Origin: Parelaphostrongylus tenuis
Taxonomy: Eukaryota > Nematoda > Chromadorea > Rhabditida > Metastrongylidae
Assembly (NCBI GenBank): GCA_019055375.1
Contig: JAHQIW010005207.1
Span: 62,001-126,000 of the forward strand
Length of the DNA stretch: 64,000 nucleotides
Direction of reading: 5' to 3'
Shown here: positions 44,901 to 55,870 of the stretch, in pieces
Layout of the letters: the number at the start of each line of letters is the position of its first letter
How positions within the stretch are numbered: position 1 is the stretch's first letter
Program-made: the position numbers and the translations under genes
Notes under the pieces: generated by a model
Databases searched by the model: none
Told to the model about the DNA's origin: nothing
The model's input: the letters and a program-made list of their open reading frames with translations, nothing else

Positions 44901-47649
44901 TCTAAAATCCTTGGGGAAAATTTCTGTCCACTGAGAAAGGCCTCCAAACCATCGTGTACCCAGCATAGGTACATGCCATTCCCAGGGGTTCATGAGGGCA
45001 CACAGATAGCACGCGTGCATATACATGGCTATCAAATGCACAAAGTATGTGTCAAACTGGTTCAGCAAAGCAAGAAGCCATACAATGGATCCATCTGTGT
45101 CTCAGAGAGGTAAAATACTGGTTTTGAACTACGTTAATCCCATTCCTACCAATCGTGTTGGAAGGCTCCACGTGGCCTCTAATCAGTTGGCAATCTCTTA
45201 ATGACGTTTTCGGGGTGCAAATGGATGTTTTAGATGCTTACTTTTCTTTTAGCATCTAATTTCCAGTAGATGGGGAAAATGTTTTTTGATAGTACTGCAC
45301 CTCTGTCCACTTATAATGAAATAAATTTTGTGATGAATAAAGAAACACTGTAAATTAATAATTGCAAAGAAAGAATCAACGAATACCTTTGAGTAGCTTG
45401 AAGTATCCAGGAAACATAACTTGTGGCTTGCCATCCACACAAGTCGGCATCTTGTCCTTGCCATAAGTGCCAATTTCCACGTCTTTTACCAGGATTTTTC
45501 CACCTCCTTAGAGTACAAATAAACCGACGAGTAGGATATCATTTCTGTATACAACATTGACTCAAAGGTTAGTTGATTTTATTGTAGAAATCTGAACTGG
45601 ATACTAAATCATCTTAATTATTCAGAAGACCGACTTTTGTCTGCCACGATATCAAGGTCAAAGGTGAATATCAAGGGTCTATCGCTTTTAGCTTAAGCAA
45701 GGTTGTTAGTTGTAGTAGTAGTAACAAAGGAAATACCAGTGCAGTCCATTAGCTGACATTTTGGCAACCTCGCCTTCTTCGAAGTCTGGAAGAGCTACGT
45801 CCAAGCTCTGAAGTAGTTGAGGTAGCCAAAATGTCAGCTAACGAACTCTACTACTATTTCGATATAGTCTGTTAGAATGTTTCAAGTCTTCAAAGAAATC
45901 TGGTGTATAGCGTCTTTAGTGGTAAACGTACGTTTCGGCTTTATCGCAAGCCTCATCAGTCTCACATGCCTTTCAATTCAACCCTATAAATGATGGTCCA
46001 CCAGCAGAGATGCATTTACCAGACTTCGTGAAAGGCTTAGATTATTCCATCAGACTATATTTGATTTTAATTGAGGTCTCAAAGCAGTCGAAGGGAATGT
46101 ACTGATGCTTGTTATGATACCACTAAAACTACCAACTTCGGGTCCGCTAAAAAGATAACTCAGATCTTTGATATTCACAATTCTTAACTAAAATACCTGC
46201 AAAGACGCTTTCGCCAAAGATTTACAATCAGCCGCGCCTTTTTTTTTACCAATGAACCTTTAGCCATCTTAACTCTTCTACCAACCTCAATGTCAATAGA
46301 AAATATATTTGTGTGATTAAATTTCAAATACTGACCTGCTAACATTGATTGAAAGGAGACAGTACTAAACGGATCATAACAAGACAAAAAGATGATGGAA
46401 CTACACAGTAAGCTCATGCCGTACGTATGAGCTTCTTAGTTTTCCTCTTGCTTTGAGCCTTATTGGCTATGATTGAGCTTTAGCAGTGTAAGATGATTTT
46501 GGCTCAATTCACTCAAACAAAAAATCTTATTTTCTCAAATAACCAGATCGCCTACGAGCTGTACCAACCAAACTGACTGCTAGTCATTATGAGCATTATG
46601 AGTCTATATAAATTATTTGAATTGAAGTACCAAACGTCTAATCACACACGAACAATGTAAATATACTTTGTGACGAATTACATGTTCCGCTCTGGTTATC
46701 AATTTATTACGAAACTGCTCTTCAGATGTTAGAATTTTATGACCTCGCTGATGCATCCATTGAGCAAATTAGTGAGAGAAAATTATAAAAGAATGATGAA
46801 ATCTAAAATATGAGCTGCATAATCCTTAGAGTTTCGCACTGAATGCGATCTTTGGAAAATTAGCGATAATTTCTCGATCAAAAACTCAGATTATAGAGAA
46901 TTATTGAAAGATCTTGATGTATTGTATTGATGACATATGTGGTTGTCACAAGTTTTTCACCCTTAAAAGTTTTCGAATTGAAAGTTTCCAAAAATCCCTA
47001 ACGATATATATGTTTAATGAAGTTTCAGCGGATAAGTGGCAACTCGAAACGTATTTAACACATTAGGGAGTACCTCCATGTCCTGCTGAGCGAAATTTCG
47101 CGGAACAGGATTTGTTTTTGAAACTTTTTTGCAAACCAAATTACAGGAACATTGCAGTGTTCCTGTGGAGGTTGTTCTTTATCCATGCTAATAAGTACTC
47201 CTTATCCATGGAATGCAAAGTTGTGGATGACATTTATAACGAAAATCCACTTTTGTGAAGTGGGAAGCAAAAGGCTATACTGAGGAGGTCACAGCGAAGG
47301 GTTTGAGAGCGAGAGATATTTGAAAATCTATATCTTTATTTTGTAATCTAATTGTAGTTTTGCTTGTAAAACAAAAAGTTTTCTCATTCGCTATAAGGGC
47401 AATGTGATAGGTTGATAGTTAATATATGAACTTTCGGACACTGTAACTGCAATAATTACTTCGCATAATTGATTTTTCATCGCGTTCAAATACCTATAGT
47501 AAGTTCTGTTTATATGATTTCTAAGTAATTTAGATAAACTAACCATCACTCGTGTCATAAACTCGGATGACGTTATCTACACCATCAACACATGAGGAAC
47601 ACACGGCATAGCCACTGACTGTCAGAAGAATGAGAACTGATAGACACAT
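38999..47649 (-). CDS. Secreted ML/GM2-activator-like protein, four exons, one-base frame break
   Basis: Minus-strand exons: 47544-47649, 45387-45506, 41945-42088, 39044-39136; if the last donor is not used the frame runs to a TAG at 38999. Exon 1 starts MCLSVLILLTVSGYAVCSSC, a signal peptide, directly after an excellent trans-splice acceptor (CTTTGTCCTAG then ATG). Exon 2 has GGKILVKDVEIGTYGK and VMFPGYFKLLKG; exon 3 GTVEILDGVKGKQPLQLSV then TLEK; exon 4 GEWKVSLELI and VIGGIRVG. The pattern (P-G, LQLSVTLEK, Cys, then G-x-W/Y with alternating strand residues ending IGGIRVG) resembles the ML lipid-recognition/GM2-activator fold; this is by eye. Exon 3 changes frame at an A6 run (T6 at 42018-42023 on plus): one A too many; after it the frame reads SYFVGVVCEKGKSKN. 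Phases otherwise agree. Introns are 2.0, 3.3 and 2.8 kb and hold a hammerhead, a mariner remnant and unrecognised coding fragments. Confidence 0.78.
40458..40925 (-). mobile_element. Mariner transposase C-terminal remnant
   Basis: Minus strand encodes INAEHYCQQLDRV, then a decayed copy of the second catalytic-Asp region (SKKTKKNFAEF) and finally EWYFDHIQDLAEQWQKVVGN ending GLYL and TAA at 40458. Frames are broken. The family differs from the element at 23653. Lies in intron 3 of the ML-like gene. Confidence 0.85.
41131..41541 (-). CDS. Unrecognised open frame, 136 codons, inside ML-gene intron 3
   Basis: Continuous minus frame with balanced composition (QEYIFLGAIPIPHLSV, RKAQVIRRQSILILHHHF, VTKCLYDSRYGVRC). 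No domain recognised and no partner exon found. It could be an exon of a nested gene, a transposon fragment or chance. Confidence 0.3.
   Translation of the reverse strand: MLHTEVYSLLFSKFKLCDMLSKCNLLQVETATSIDIKEFNNQEYIFLGAIPIPHLSVECSFFADSNVSLIKPSIPINEFRSVHEYRKAQVIRRQSILILHHHFASIEGIKEVTKCLYDSRYGVRCITSASSSFRQV
42550..43450 (-). pseudogene. Unrecognised broken coding region in ML-gene intron 2
   Basis: Three overlapping minus-strand readings look protein-like and follow each other with frame shifts: KSGRLLTFSFEK (43.1 kb), FKRIEDLMSMEHRIETDYHV and AIFTYNAPSFAFETFADSL (43.0-42.85 kb), then DGISPNQTNTAKAIWAVMRL (42.74 kb). I do not recognise the family. Several frameshifts suggest a dead gene or element. 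Confidence 0.45.
44090..45000. repeat. Dispersed repeat copy in ML-gene intron 2
   Basis: Segments such as GAAACATAATTTTATTTTTGC and GGATTTGAGCTTTGATTTC match the family at 36540-36660 and 3030. The minus-strand frames here are repeat read-through. Confidence 0.4.
45708..45860. repeat. Small hairpin (inverted repeat)
   Basis: ATTAGCTGACATTTTGGC at 45748 returns inverted as GCCAAAATGTCAGCTAAC ending 45843; outer TAGTAGTAG/CTACTACTA bases also pair. In ML-gene intron 1, just beside a hammerhead unit. Confidence 0.75.
45919..45966 (-). ncRNA. Hammerhead ribozyme motif, canonical CTGATGA core, in sense inside ML-gene intron 1
   Basis: Minus strand: CTGATGA, stem II GGC/GCC with a large loop, GAAA, palindromic CGTACG, then TT, and stem I GTGAGA/TACCAC that pairs around a 2x2 internal loop. 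Sequence differs from families 1 and 2. The core is complete; stem I is the weak point. Confidence 0.68.
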
Positions 47650-48240
47650 CTAGGACAAAGCTCTTCTAATAAACGTTCGCTTTATAAAATTAAGTTGCCT
47701 CGGAATGCTGATAAATCAATAGAAATGATAACACGAAAGCCTGATGAAGAATAACCGTAATGACCGCTATGACATTCAATAAATAGTCAGTCGGCTTGGT
47801 ACGTGGGTGGGTTAAACCGATATGACACACAGATCACAAGGGTTGAAGTTAAACGTCATCTTGTTATCACCTCCTTTTCAACATCAAAATAGTGAAATAC
47901 AGGTAGTTCAACCATTCCACCGAAGACCATAGTATAGGGTAGTTGAAAACCGATGTCTACGTGCACCAAAATCTTTTCTAATCTTCAAATCGATAAAGAC
48001 GACAAAAACCAATTTTCTGAGATCTGGCTCCAAAGTGTTTTTTCAAAAATGTCCACTATGTTCGAAGAAAAGAAAACTCACAATAAAAATGGCCACAAAA
48101 CTCTGGAATTTGCCCACAACCGGAATGTAATTTCGTGAAAGGTTAACAAGCAAATGAATGTTATCCTATGATGGTGCCCCTTCGGGAGTAGTCAGACGCA
48201 ACTAAGCCACTGTTCGATGAGGGTAACAAATTACTGTTAA
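47650..48240. other. Upstream of the ML-like gene, nothing recognised
   Basis: A 61-codon plus frame at 47953-48138 has no splice context. The promoter of the minus-strand gene should lie here but no element can be named. Confidence 0.35.
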
Positions 48241-48970
48241 AGAGTTCCAACAAATTCGCAGGAAGCTGAGTTCGCCGATGCTGCTAAATATATCCGTTAG
48301 CCGAGTCACTTATCCTCCCATTTATCGTAGAGCGATTCGAGCAGGCACCAGTAAAACTTCCGTGTCCCTCTATTGCGAAAAATTAGCCCAGTGGATCCTC
48401 CTCACTTTAACGACTTGTGAGAATCATACCTCTCTTCTGAGCATTTCGCGAAAAAAAAAATCGGACCATAGGGTAGGTGTGCTCGACATCTCGAAAATCC
48501 AGTCGCTAACGCCTCTTGTTCTTCGGTTGTCGTTAAAGCGTATCACTTGTCCGGCTCACCTTATTTTCAATAGCCTAGCGTGCAGAACGGGTCTTTAATC
48601 TTTGATCGTTGTCGTAAGTCAGAACTTCAGATCCATTCTCCCATTTGCGAGATACGGGATACTCCCAGCATTGACTTTCAACTGCGCGTCTAGTTACGAC
48701 AAAAGATCTTTCACCTCTCTCACGTAACAGCCAAGTCCCTGATGCACAGATTAAAGCAGAGATAACCATTGAGTTGAAAAGGTGGGCACGGATTCGGATG
48801 TTCTTCGTTCTCTCGACTACATCCTCGATGCTTAAACGTGCTCCAAACCTCTTGATTCCTCCTGCTCAACTCTGGAGCTAGGTCGCTCATCATGTTGACC
48901 TCACGACCTAGATAGACTAACTAGAGCATTCGGAGATGTTCATTCCGTTGGGCGCGAATGGGGTTAGCAG
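48240..48970 (-). mobile_element. RTE-type reverse transcriptase, 3' fragment
   Basis: Minus-strand pieces match the C-terminal region of the copy at 22465-23530: SRVEQEESRGLEHV-type segment near 48870, RRAVESQCWEYPVSRKWE near 48670, and the terminal region near 48300. Frames broken. Confidence 0.78.
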
Positions 48971-48974
48971 AATA

Positions 48975-49640
48975 TGGAAGAGTACTTTGACTTAGCATCT
49001 TGTCACCCGCATAGGCTCATATTTGGCCATCGAATCCTTAACCGTATACGAAGCAACATTTGCCCTTACAAAATAACACGTGGATAGCAGTCACACAGAA
49101 AAGATTGAAGACACACGTTAGTATACCAACGATCGATGACGACTAGCACCAACATGTAAGACTAGTCAGATCCATAGTAGCAAGAGTAGGGTGAACAGAA
49201 ATGTACAGCAAACAGCGAATAGTTCCGCAAGCTGAAGGAGTTCTATATATTGCCTGAATCAAGATCTTACTGTAGTGGGTGTGACCAATGCTTCTACACA
49301 AAGCGTTTCCCTGCTAGCCGAGAAGGACTTGTTAGAGCTGTTACCATGGACTTTACAGTTAATGAATTAAAATTGCATGATAAGGTGGAGAAACAAATAG
49401 AGAGCATCCGCTGTTATTTGGAAACCATTCTCTGTTTGACCCTGCTCAAAGAAAACAACTGGCCCTAAGTTGAATCACCGACAGTTCAAAGTTGACGAGA
49501 CCCTCACGACACAATTTACAGTGTGACTGTAATTTCCACTCAAGAGAAGGTCTCATGCCGCAGTTCCCCCATATGATAATAACTTAACAAAATGTGAAAG
49601 TGATTAAGCGATTTATCAAAGGACCATGAATATAGCACTC
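48975..49640. other. Intergenic sequence, nothing recognised
   Basis: A 72-codon plus frame at 49250-49468 is not supported by splice sites or family resemblance. Confidence 0.3.
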
Positions 49641-49649
49641 GGCATTGAT

Positions 49650-49920
49650 TAAATCCCTGAGAGATGCGCCATGCATCCAACCTAATCAATCATTGTTTGA
49701 GGTGACTGAATGCGTATATTTGGCCTTTGTAACGACTTGCGGAGTTCTATGGATATGTCAAGTCAGTGCTGCTATCCTTCCAGACAAGTCTAGCACTAAT
49801 TCGTCGAACCCGAAGAGATGAAAGACTTGGTGCGCAGAACGCAGGATTGATCCATGAACCACGTGTGTGTCTTGGAGCATAACTATCCAGTACGCCACAC
49901 ACGCCGCAGGAATTCATTGG
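49650..49920 (-). repeat. tRNA-related SINE, family 3
   Basis: Minus-strand head near 49910-49830 with the CACGTGGTTCATGGATCAATCC-like decayed B box; body ATATTTGGCCTTTGTAACGA as at 15990. Confidence 0.6.
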
Positions 49921-50637
49921 TGTTCAAAATTTATGATGATCTAACCAGCATCCGATGATAAAGTTCATAAACGATAGCGGTGGGTGACGTAACAAACATG
50001 AATGTTTTCTATCTACTCGAAAAGCAAGTGATAGAAAGGAGCAGTTATTTCAAAAGTTCTATAAACACTAGCTAACAGCATAATAAGGCACAATTTACAT
50101 ATCGTTTTCTGATTAATTTCATGGACCGATGCTAGTGAATTCTTATTCATTTAGCAGTGAGCTTCGAGTTGGTTAGGGTTGTTAACAGTTTATAATGAGT
50201 TTAGTGAGAAATCAGATATCAATCGTAGATATATGGAGGTGTTGAAAGCTTAGTGGTAAAAGCTAACACAGGGGATTTTATAGCAGCATCTTCTACAAAC
50301 TTGCTTTTCAGTACTCCTGCCTTCATATTTGCTCGACTACTAAATATTTTATGAATTCCCATTGAAAACGTGCAATAAAATTGGTTAGTGATGAAAGAAA
50401 AGTAATGGTTTTGAAAATGTTGCCGACCCGTAGGAAAAAAATGGTCAAGGAAGTGCAGGAATGATTTACAATTTCTATCGATGTGTTAATTGAAATCTTA
50501 TTCACTCAACAACGTCGGTGCCTCTTAGAGACGGAATTGTGGAAGAACTTATTTTATCAGATAAGGAGGTTGAGGTTATAAAGCGGAATATGTTGATCAA
50601 TGATTACAAATAAACTAGGAATAAGGTATCAAAAACA
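49921..50637. other. Intergenic sequence, nothing recognised
   Basis: AT-rich; no exon, repeat head or transposon motif seen. Confidence 0.35.
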
Positions 50638-50735
50638 AATATATATATATATAATTCATATATATGTACATACATATTGATATTTATATGCATGTATAAT
50701 ATTATATATATATATATATATATATTATATAATGC
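50638..50735. repeat. TA microsatellite
   Basis: TATATA runs with ACATA interruptions. Confidence 0.95.
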
Positions 50736-50789
50736 ACACATATGTACGCTTGTGGGGAGAGGGACTTGCTCGAGTGCTTAATGATGCAG

Positions 50790-51375
50790 GCTGTTGGAAA
50801 GCACGGCCCAGTTCAACCCGTCCACCCGACACTCTTTTGCAATCAGTCAGGGAACTCCTTAGCTCGGAATATTCCGAGCTTAGTCCGATCAGTAATCAAC
50901 GTCATTCCTAAAGAAGACGAAATCATCAAGCGGTAGTTGAAGCAACATGCGAGATGTTCGAAGACCCTTGTGGATGACGCATGGAAGGAAATGAATAGAG
51001 TGTCGGAAGTGCTGGCATCGCCACAGTAAAATATGAAAAGAAACCGTATATAGAGGTATGGAGGGCGCAGTGGTTAGTGATGCAGTGGACTAGAAAGCAA
51101 GGCATCGATTTCATCTCGTCCCTATAACTTTCTTGCAGTCAATCAACGAATGCCCAGAAAACGCCTTAGTTCGCCTACCTCAAAGATGGCTAGGAGAGTC
51201 GTCTGGACTACCTTTCTACGACATTCATAAAAGATGACGCGATTCAGAAGTAGCAGTTGAGCAACGTATAAAATATTTGAAGATCTTCGTTGAAAATAAG
51301 TACGAGAAAACGAAACGAAGAGTTGCTGGATCCCCACAGTGAACTGCGATGACGGATCGTGTAAAATGAAATAAA
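50790..51375 (+). repeat. Two tandem SINE family 2 copies
   Basis: A 5'-truncated copy (50790-51030) is followed by a fuller copy whose head at 51060-51122 reads GGGCGCAGTGGTTAGTG (A box). Shared body: TCGAAGACCCTTGTGGATG and GCATCGCCACAGTAAAATATG versus GGATCCCCACAGTGAACTG. Confidence 0.6.
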
Positions 51376-51394
51376 ACAGATAAGCAAATATAAA

Positions 51395-51432
51395 TATATA
51401 TATGTACATATATATATACCGTTGTACAATTA

Positions 51433-51474
<42 letters not shown>

Positions 51475-51478
51475 CATT
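51395..51478. repeat. TA microsatellite
   Basis: Alternating TA with CATA interruptions, directly abutting the hammerhead unit that follows. Confidence 0.95.
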
Positions 51479-51775
51479 ACTATTTGAGCCAACATGTCAT
51501 GTGGTCTGGTAAGGGCTCTTGTAAAGCCCGATATACGTGTTTCGACCTTACAGTCTCGTCAATCGAACAGGACCCGTCGTTTTTCAATCTTTTTATGAGC
51601 TAGTCCTCTCGGGAGCTTGCTCTCTCTACAGAGAGTTATCGAAGACGAACGATTTGCACTGTAAGTCAAGTGAAAATGTCGTTGAACTTACAGTGTTTTA
51701 CACTCGATTGCTCTTTGGCTGGTATTTTCATAATATTATACCATTATTTCGAGTGAGCGTGATCTTAAGACCACT
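51479..51775 (-). mobile_element. Hammerhead element, family 2, single decayed unit between TA repeats
   Basis: Starts TATTTGAGCCAACATGTC and ends TTATTTCGAGTGAGCGTGATC as in the 13 and 18 kb copies. The hammerhead at 51526-51568 has C3 changed to U (TTGACGA) and stem I partly lost, so predicted inactive. No target duplication can be read because TA repeats flank it. Confidence 0.75.
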
Positions 51776-51784
51776 CGTAATAAC

Positions 51785-52024
51785 GGTATGTATATTATAT
51801 ACACATTCACATATGTCTGATTTGCATGTATACATGTATTTGTAATACGCATATATAATTGTATATATATATATATATGCTTCAATACAATTACATATAT
51901 CTAATGTGCATATACACATATCTAATGCGCATAATTAGTGTATATATATATATGTATATATATGTGTATATATATATGCTGTAATACAATTATATATATA
52001 TCTGATGCGCAAATATACATATAT

Positions 52025-52075
<51 letters not shown>
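51785..52075. repeat. TA/CATATG microsatellite
   Basis: Long TATA and ATATGTATA runs; Tyr-Ile peptides encoded here are repeat products. Confidence 0.93.
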
Positions 52076-52077
<2 letters not shown>

Positions 52078-52100
52078 GGATCGTTTTACAGGCATTAAGC

Positions 52101-52202
52101 TTTCTTTTCTCCAAAACTTCCTGTATCAGTATGTTCCGAATGACAATCATAAACAGGCCGATCGCACAGTTTTCGTAAAGAACAGGGCAGCACAAGTCTG
52201 AC
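52101..52202 (+). CDS. Possible terminal exon, gene unidentified
   Basis: After a good acceptor (GATCGTTTTACAG, ending near 52091) the frame reads [19 protein letters not shown] then [17 protein letters not shown] and a TGA. It looks protein-like, but no upstream exon was found because TA repeats precede it. Confidence 0.3.
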
Positions 52203-53488
52203 TCAGAAATCGATTGATGAAGTCACAATAAAACGAACATCGCGTGACGGAATGAAATCGTACAATACATTTTTACGGATTACATTAAACTACCGATCAA
52301 TCAATACGATTTCAGGTAAAGAGCAGCTGGAGAGTTGCTGAAGGAACTCTACTGAAATGTGTACTAATCATGACCAGCTAAAAAACTTAAGGTAAAGTAC
52401 AAATATTCAATGCGGAAGGAAAAGTGCACAGTGAACTAATAGCGGAAATTTTACAGCAGTGTTATGATAGCTTAGCACATTTGCCTAAATAGTGATCATT
52501 GGGTGATTCAAACGGACGCTAGCAGTTTCAACATTCGTCCCAATCACATGCCGAAATGGAATTTTCTGACAATCATTTTTTTCCTTCCAGGATATCTGTG
52601 AAGAAGTGTGACCTCGAGTTAGTGGTATCATTGCCGTGCATTTGACACTCAGAAGGATCCATTCGACAGTAATTCGTTTTGATGGGTATCGTTGCGGAGT
52701 GCGGATTTCAACATCTTGGAAACGAACACGACATCTATTCCTAACTTCTGCCCGGACATCGAAATCAGGACATTCGGTATTCTCAATGGCTTGGTGAGGG
52801 TGGCAGTCAAAGCGACATTATATCAGTCATTTTACAGAGGCTACGCCGTCATTCAACACTACCTTATCTTAGAATGACAAAAAAATGTTAAGATTGATTT
52901 CACTTAAATTAATGTGGCATAAAAAAACTTTGCGGGTGAGTTGAGTTCTATTGAACTGGTCATATCTCAAAATTGAAATATTGAGTGGTGGCTCACGCAA
53001 TAGTGGTTTTTGATGAATATGGCGGAGTTCACCTACAAATCCGAACTCTGAACTTTATTATGATTTGGTGGTATAGCTGCCTACAATAGCTGAACAAATA
53101 AAATCAAAGCATTGCATGTTTAGAGCAATAAAAACGCTAATGGCATATTCAAGGCAATTCTTGTTGAATATAGAAGCAGGCAGAAGCTGCGCGTATGTGT
53201 GGGAACGAAGAACTGGTTAGAAGGTGTAGAAAGACCTCACTAAAATCTTTAGGGGGACCATCACACCGGAAAGTGACAGTGAGAAAGTAGCAGTGATGCG
53301 CATTGACTATAATGTAAACTTCGCAGAAAATAATTATTCCTTCCAAGTTAGGGTCAGTGATTTTAGGCTCGAATTGAAGCTGATTGATTTCTCTACACGA
53401 TCCGTCATTACAATAAATCATGTGGATCGGAGCACTTCTTGCATTTGACTTGTTTCCTCGAGTTCATCCTCAGCAAATACTACTGAAA
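52203..53488. other. Weak coding-like fragments, gene not established
   Basis: A plus frame near 52637-52793 (FDTQKDPFDSNSF, stop, then ETNTTSIPNFCPDIEIRTFG) ends at a GTGAGG donor-like site; a minus frame at 53149-53421 begins MIYCNDGSCREINQLQFEP. Neither could be joined to other exons. Confidence 0.25.
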
Positions 53489-53957
53489 GCCTCATAATCA
53501 TTACTTGAGCCAATATGTCTTGTGGTCTGTTATGGGCTCCTGTACAGCCCGATACACGTGTTTCGTCCTTGCAGCCTCGCCATCGGTCAGGCCTTTCGTC
53601 TTTAGCCAATCCTCTCGGAAGTTCCTGCATCTCCCTATACATCTCCCTATGAAAAAGTAGGCGACGACGAATGATTGACACATTCGCCGTCAAGTAAAAC
53701 CACAAGATCGGCAATTTTTTACACTCGATTGCTCTTGGCTGGTATTTTTGAAAGATTATACCATTTCTTGCTTGTCACGAGAGGATTGGTCAGAGACGAA
53801 GGGCCTGCGCGATTGACGAGGATACAAGACCAAAACACGTGTATCGGGCTGTACAAGAGCCCATAACAGGCCACATGACATGTTGGCTGAAATAATCAAT
53901 ATAAGATATATTTAGATTTGAGCGTGGTCTTGATAAAAAGCTCGAAATAAACGGTAC
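53489..53957. mobile_element. Hammerhead element, family 2, decayed inverted pair
   Basis: Same layout and nearly the same length (469 bp) as the element at 13170-13642. Minus motif at 53547-53590 lost CTGA; plus motif at 53807-53850 has TTGACGA and AAAA in place of GAAA, so both are predicted inactive. Possible target duplication ACTACTGAAA / ACTATTGAAA at 53479-53488 and 53958-53967. Confidence 0.78.
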
Positions 53958-53967
53958 ACTATTGAAA

Positions 53968-54850
53968 CTGTCACGTATTGTTTCGGCTGCCGTTTGAGCA
54001 ATTCATCCTCTTGATAAATGTCGCAAAATGCTGGTGGGTCGAATTTCGTTAACTCACTGCTAGAGAGTAATGGAGCAGGGTATCGGAAAACCATCATGCC
54101 TTTTCCTTTGCTTCCTGATACATTGCAGCACAGCGCTGCCTCGTTTTCAAAGTTGATTACATGGAAACAAATCATTCGAATTTACACATGTCTGTGGACA
54201 AGGTGAACAGGAAATGTTAGCTGCACAAACGAATTCGGCAAAACGTATTTTGTTCATTTTCTCGTCAACGTTAGCATTTCGAAGCTAATCGACAAGACAG
54301 GTGGTGAGGCCTCGTCTAGCAGAACACAATGTTTTTAAATGCGTCATAAAGTCTTCTAGCTGGTATACGCATATTCAAAGTGCCAGTAGTTAAAATCAAA
54401 CTATCTCTATAGATAAAGGTATCCGCAGTGCTTGGCCGTATTCTAACATCCTGCTTCAGTAAAAGATGTTTGAATTCTTCACGCTTTTCAGTTTTCAAAA
54501 GGATCGTTAGATGCCGATAAACGCCACTGTGGCCAACTTAGTAGTGATAAGGTTCTGAAGAGAAAATGACTCAACTTTGTCCTTAGTGTTTTGCTTTCTC
54601 CGTAACTCAACTCCAGGCTCTTATGTTTCAGCTTTTTCCTTGCCACTTTTCATTACGGTTTACAGTGCAAACTCCTTAATCCTTCCGCAGATTTAAAGAA
54701 GAAGAAACCGTAAGATACATACTGTGCGAACATAATAAATTTCAACAGTGAATAAGTGAATGTCCATCTAATCGCTTCTTTATGAATCTTGCTATAAACA
54801 TTCAGTATAGTCTGTAAAAATGTTCAGAGCTCTATCGAGGTTGATAAGTC
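53968..54850. other. Intergenic sequence, nothing recognised
   Basis: Short frames on both strands without splice context. Confidence 0.3.
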
Positions 54851-55265
54851 AGGACCATACGTAGGTTTCGGCGGTGTCGTCCGCTTCATCGTGAACCTAC
54901 GCCACACAGTGAACTCTAATTTATAGCAGAGATGGGAGACGCTAATTATGGTGATAGTACATGATACTCTGTTAACACTAATTTTTTTCTCTCCATTCTC
55001 GCAGACTATATTGGATGTTCAAAAGCTAAGCTTAAAAACAGGCGATGAGCTGGATTTCTACATATTCACTAGAAGTAGTAATCCAGAGACTGAACAAAAT
55101 GTTGATAATACAGTACCACGTGCTATCACCATAAATAACTTCTCCCCACCCCTGCTATAAAGTATGGTTCAATGTGGGGCTTTGGTCACTGATGAAGTGC
55201 GCGACACTGCCAAGACTAACGTATTGATCAGGCATACCAACTTCGAAACGACCCTAAACATTCCC
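54850..55265. mobile_element. Old hammerhead element, inverted pair
   Basis: Minus motif at 54853-54896 keeps GAAA and stem II GGCGG/CCGCC but lacks U4 in the core (CGATGA). Plus motif at 55185-55238 keeps CTGATGA but GAAA has become AAGA. Segments CACACAGTGAACTC and GGTTCAATGTGGGG are the decayed CCCCACATTGA part of family 1. Confidence 0.6.
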
Positions 55266-55499
55266 AAAGACTACGGCAACTCCGGATATTGTATTTAATT
55301 AGAGAATACCAAACTAAAATATGCATGTCGTATATTTGATTCCAGAAGTACAGAATAGTAATAGACTAGACTATTCAACTATTTATTCACTTATGGCAAT
55401 GATTATAGCTGAATTGTTGCTGACATAGGAAACAAAAGATGAATGCAATAAGAATATGAACAATAACAATTAAAATAATATAGAAATGCTCAATAACTG

Positions 55500-55870
55500 T
55501 CCGAAGCATGACGTTTCACAGGCATCTGGTTTTCCTTTCGAGAAATTTGGGGTCTTAGAGAAGCCATTGGCGTTGCTTCCACGTTGCAGCAATGAATACA
55601 ACAATCTTTATCGTTAAGTAAAACTGACTATATAAAAAATTTTACCCACAAGGCGATAAAACAAGAATCTTTGAAAAATCTACTGAAACACCTGAAGCGC
55701 ACTCAAAATAAGAGTTACTCTGATTTATCGATGATGTGTCATTGCATGCAAAGTGTAATATCAATTTTGACGAGCAATTCATTGCTTTTTGATTGTTGCG
55801 GTATGTTTCACCAAAATTAGCCTTATGAACTCTTTTGGCATACTCTACCATTATTGGTCATAAATCCCTC
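55500..55870. repeat. Dispersed repeat, copy A
   Basis: Order of segments (GGGTCTTAGAGAAGC, CCACGTTGCAGC, TTTTGACGAGCAATTCATTG) matches 61680-62060 with many differences. Function unknown. Confidence 0.5.
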
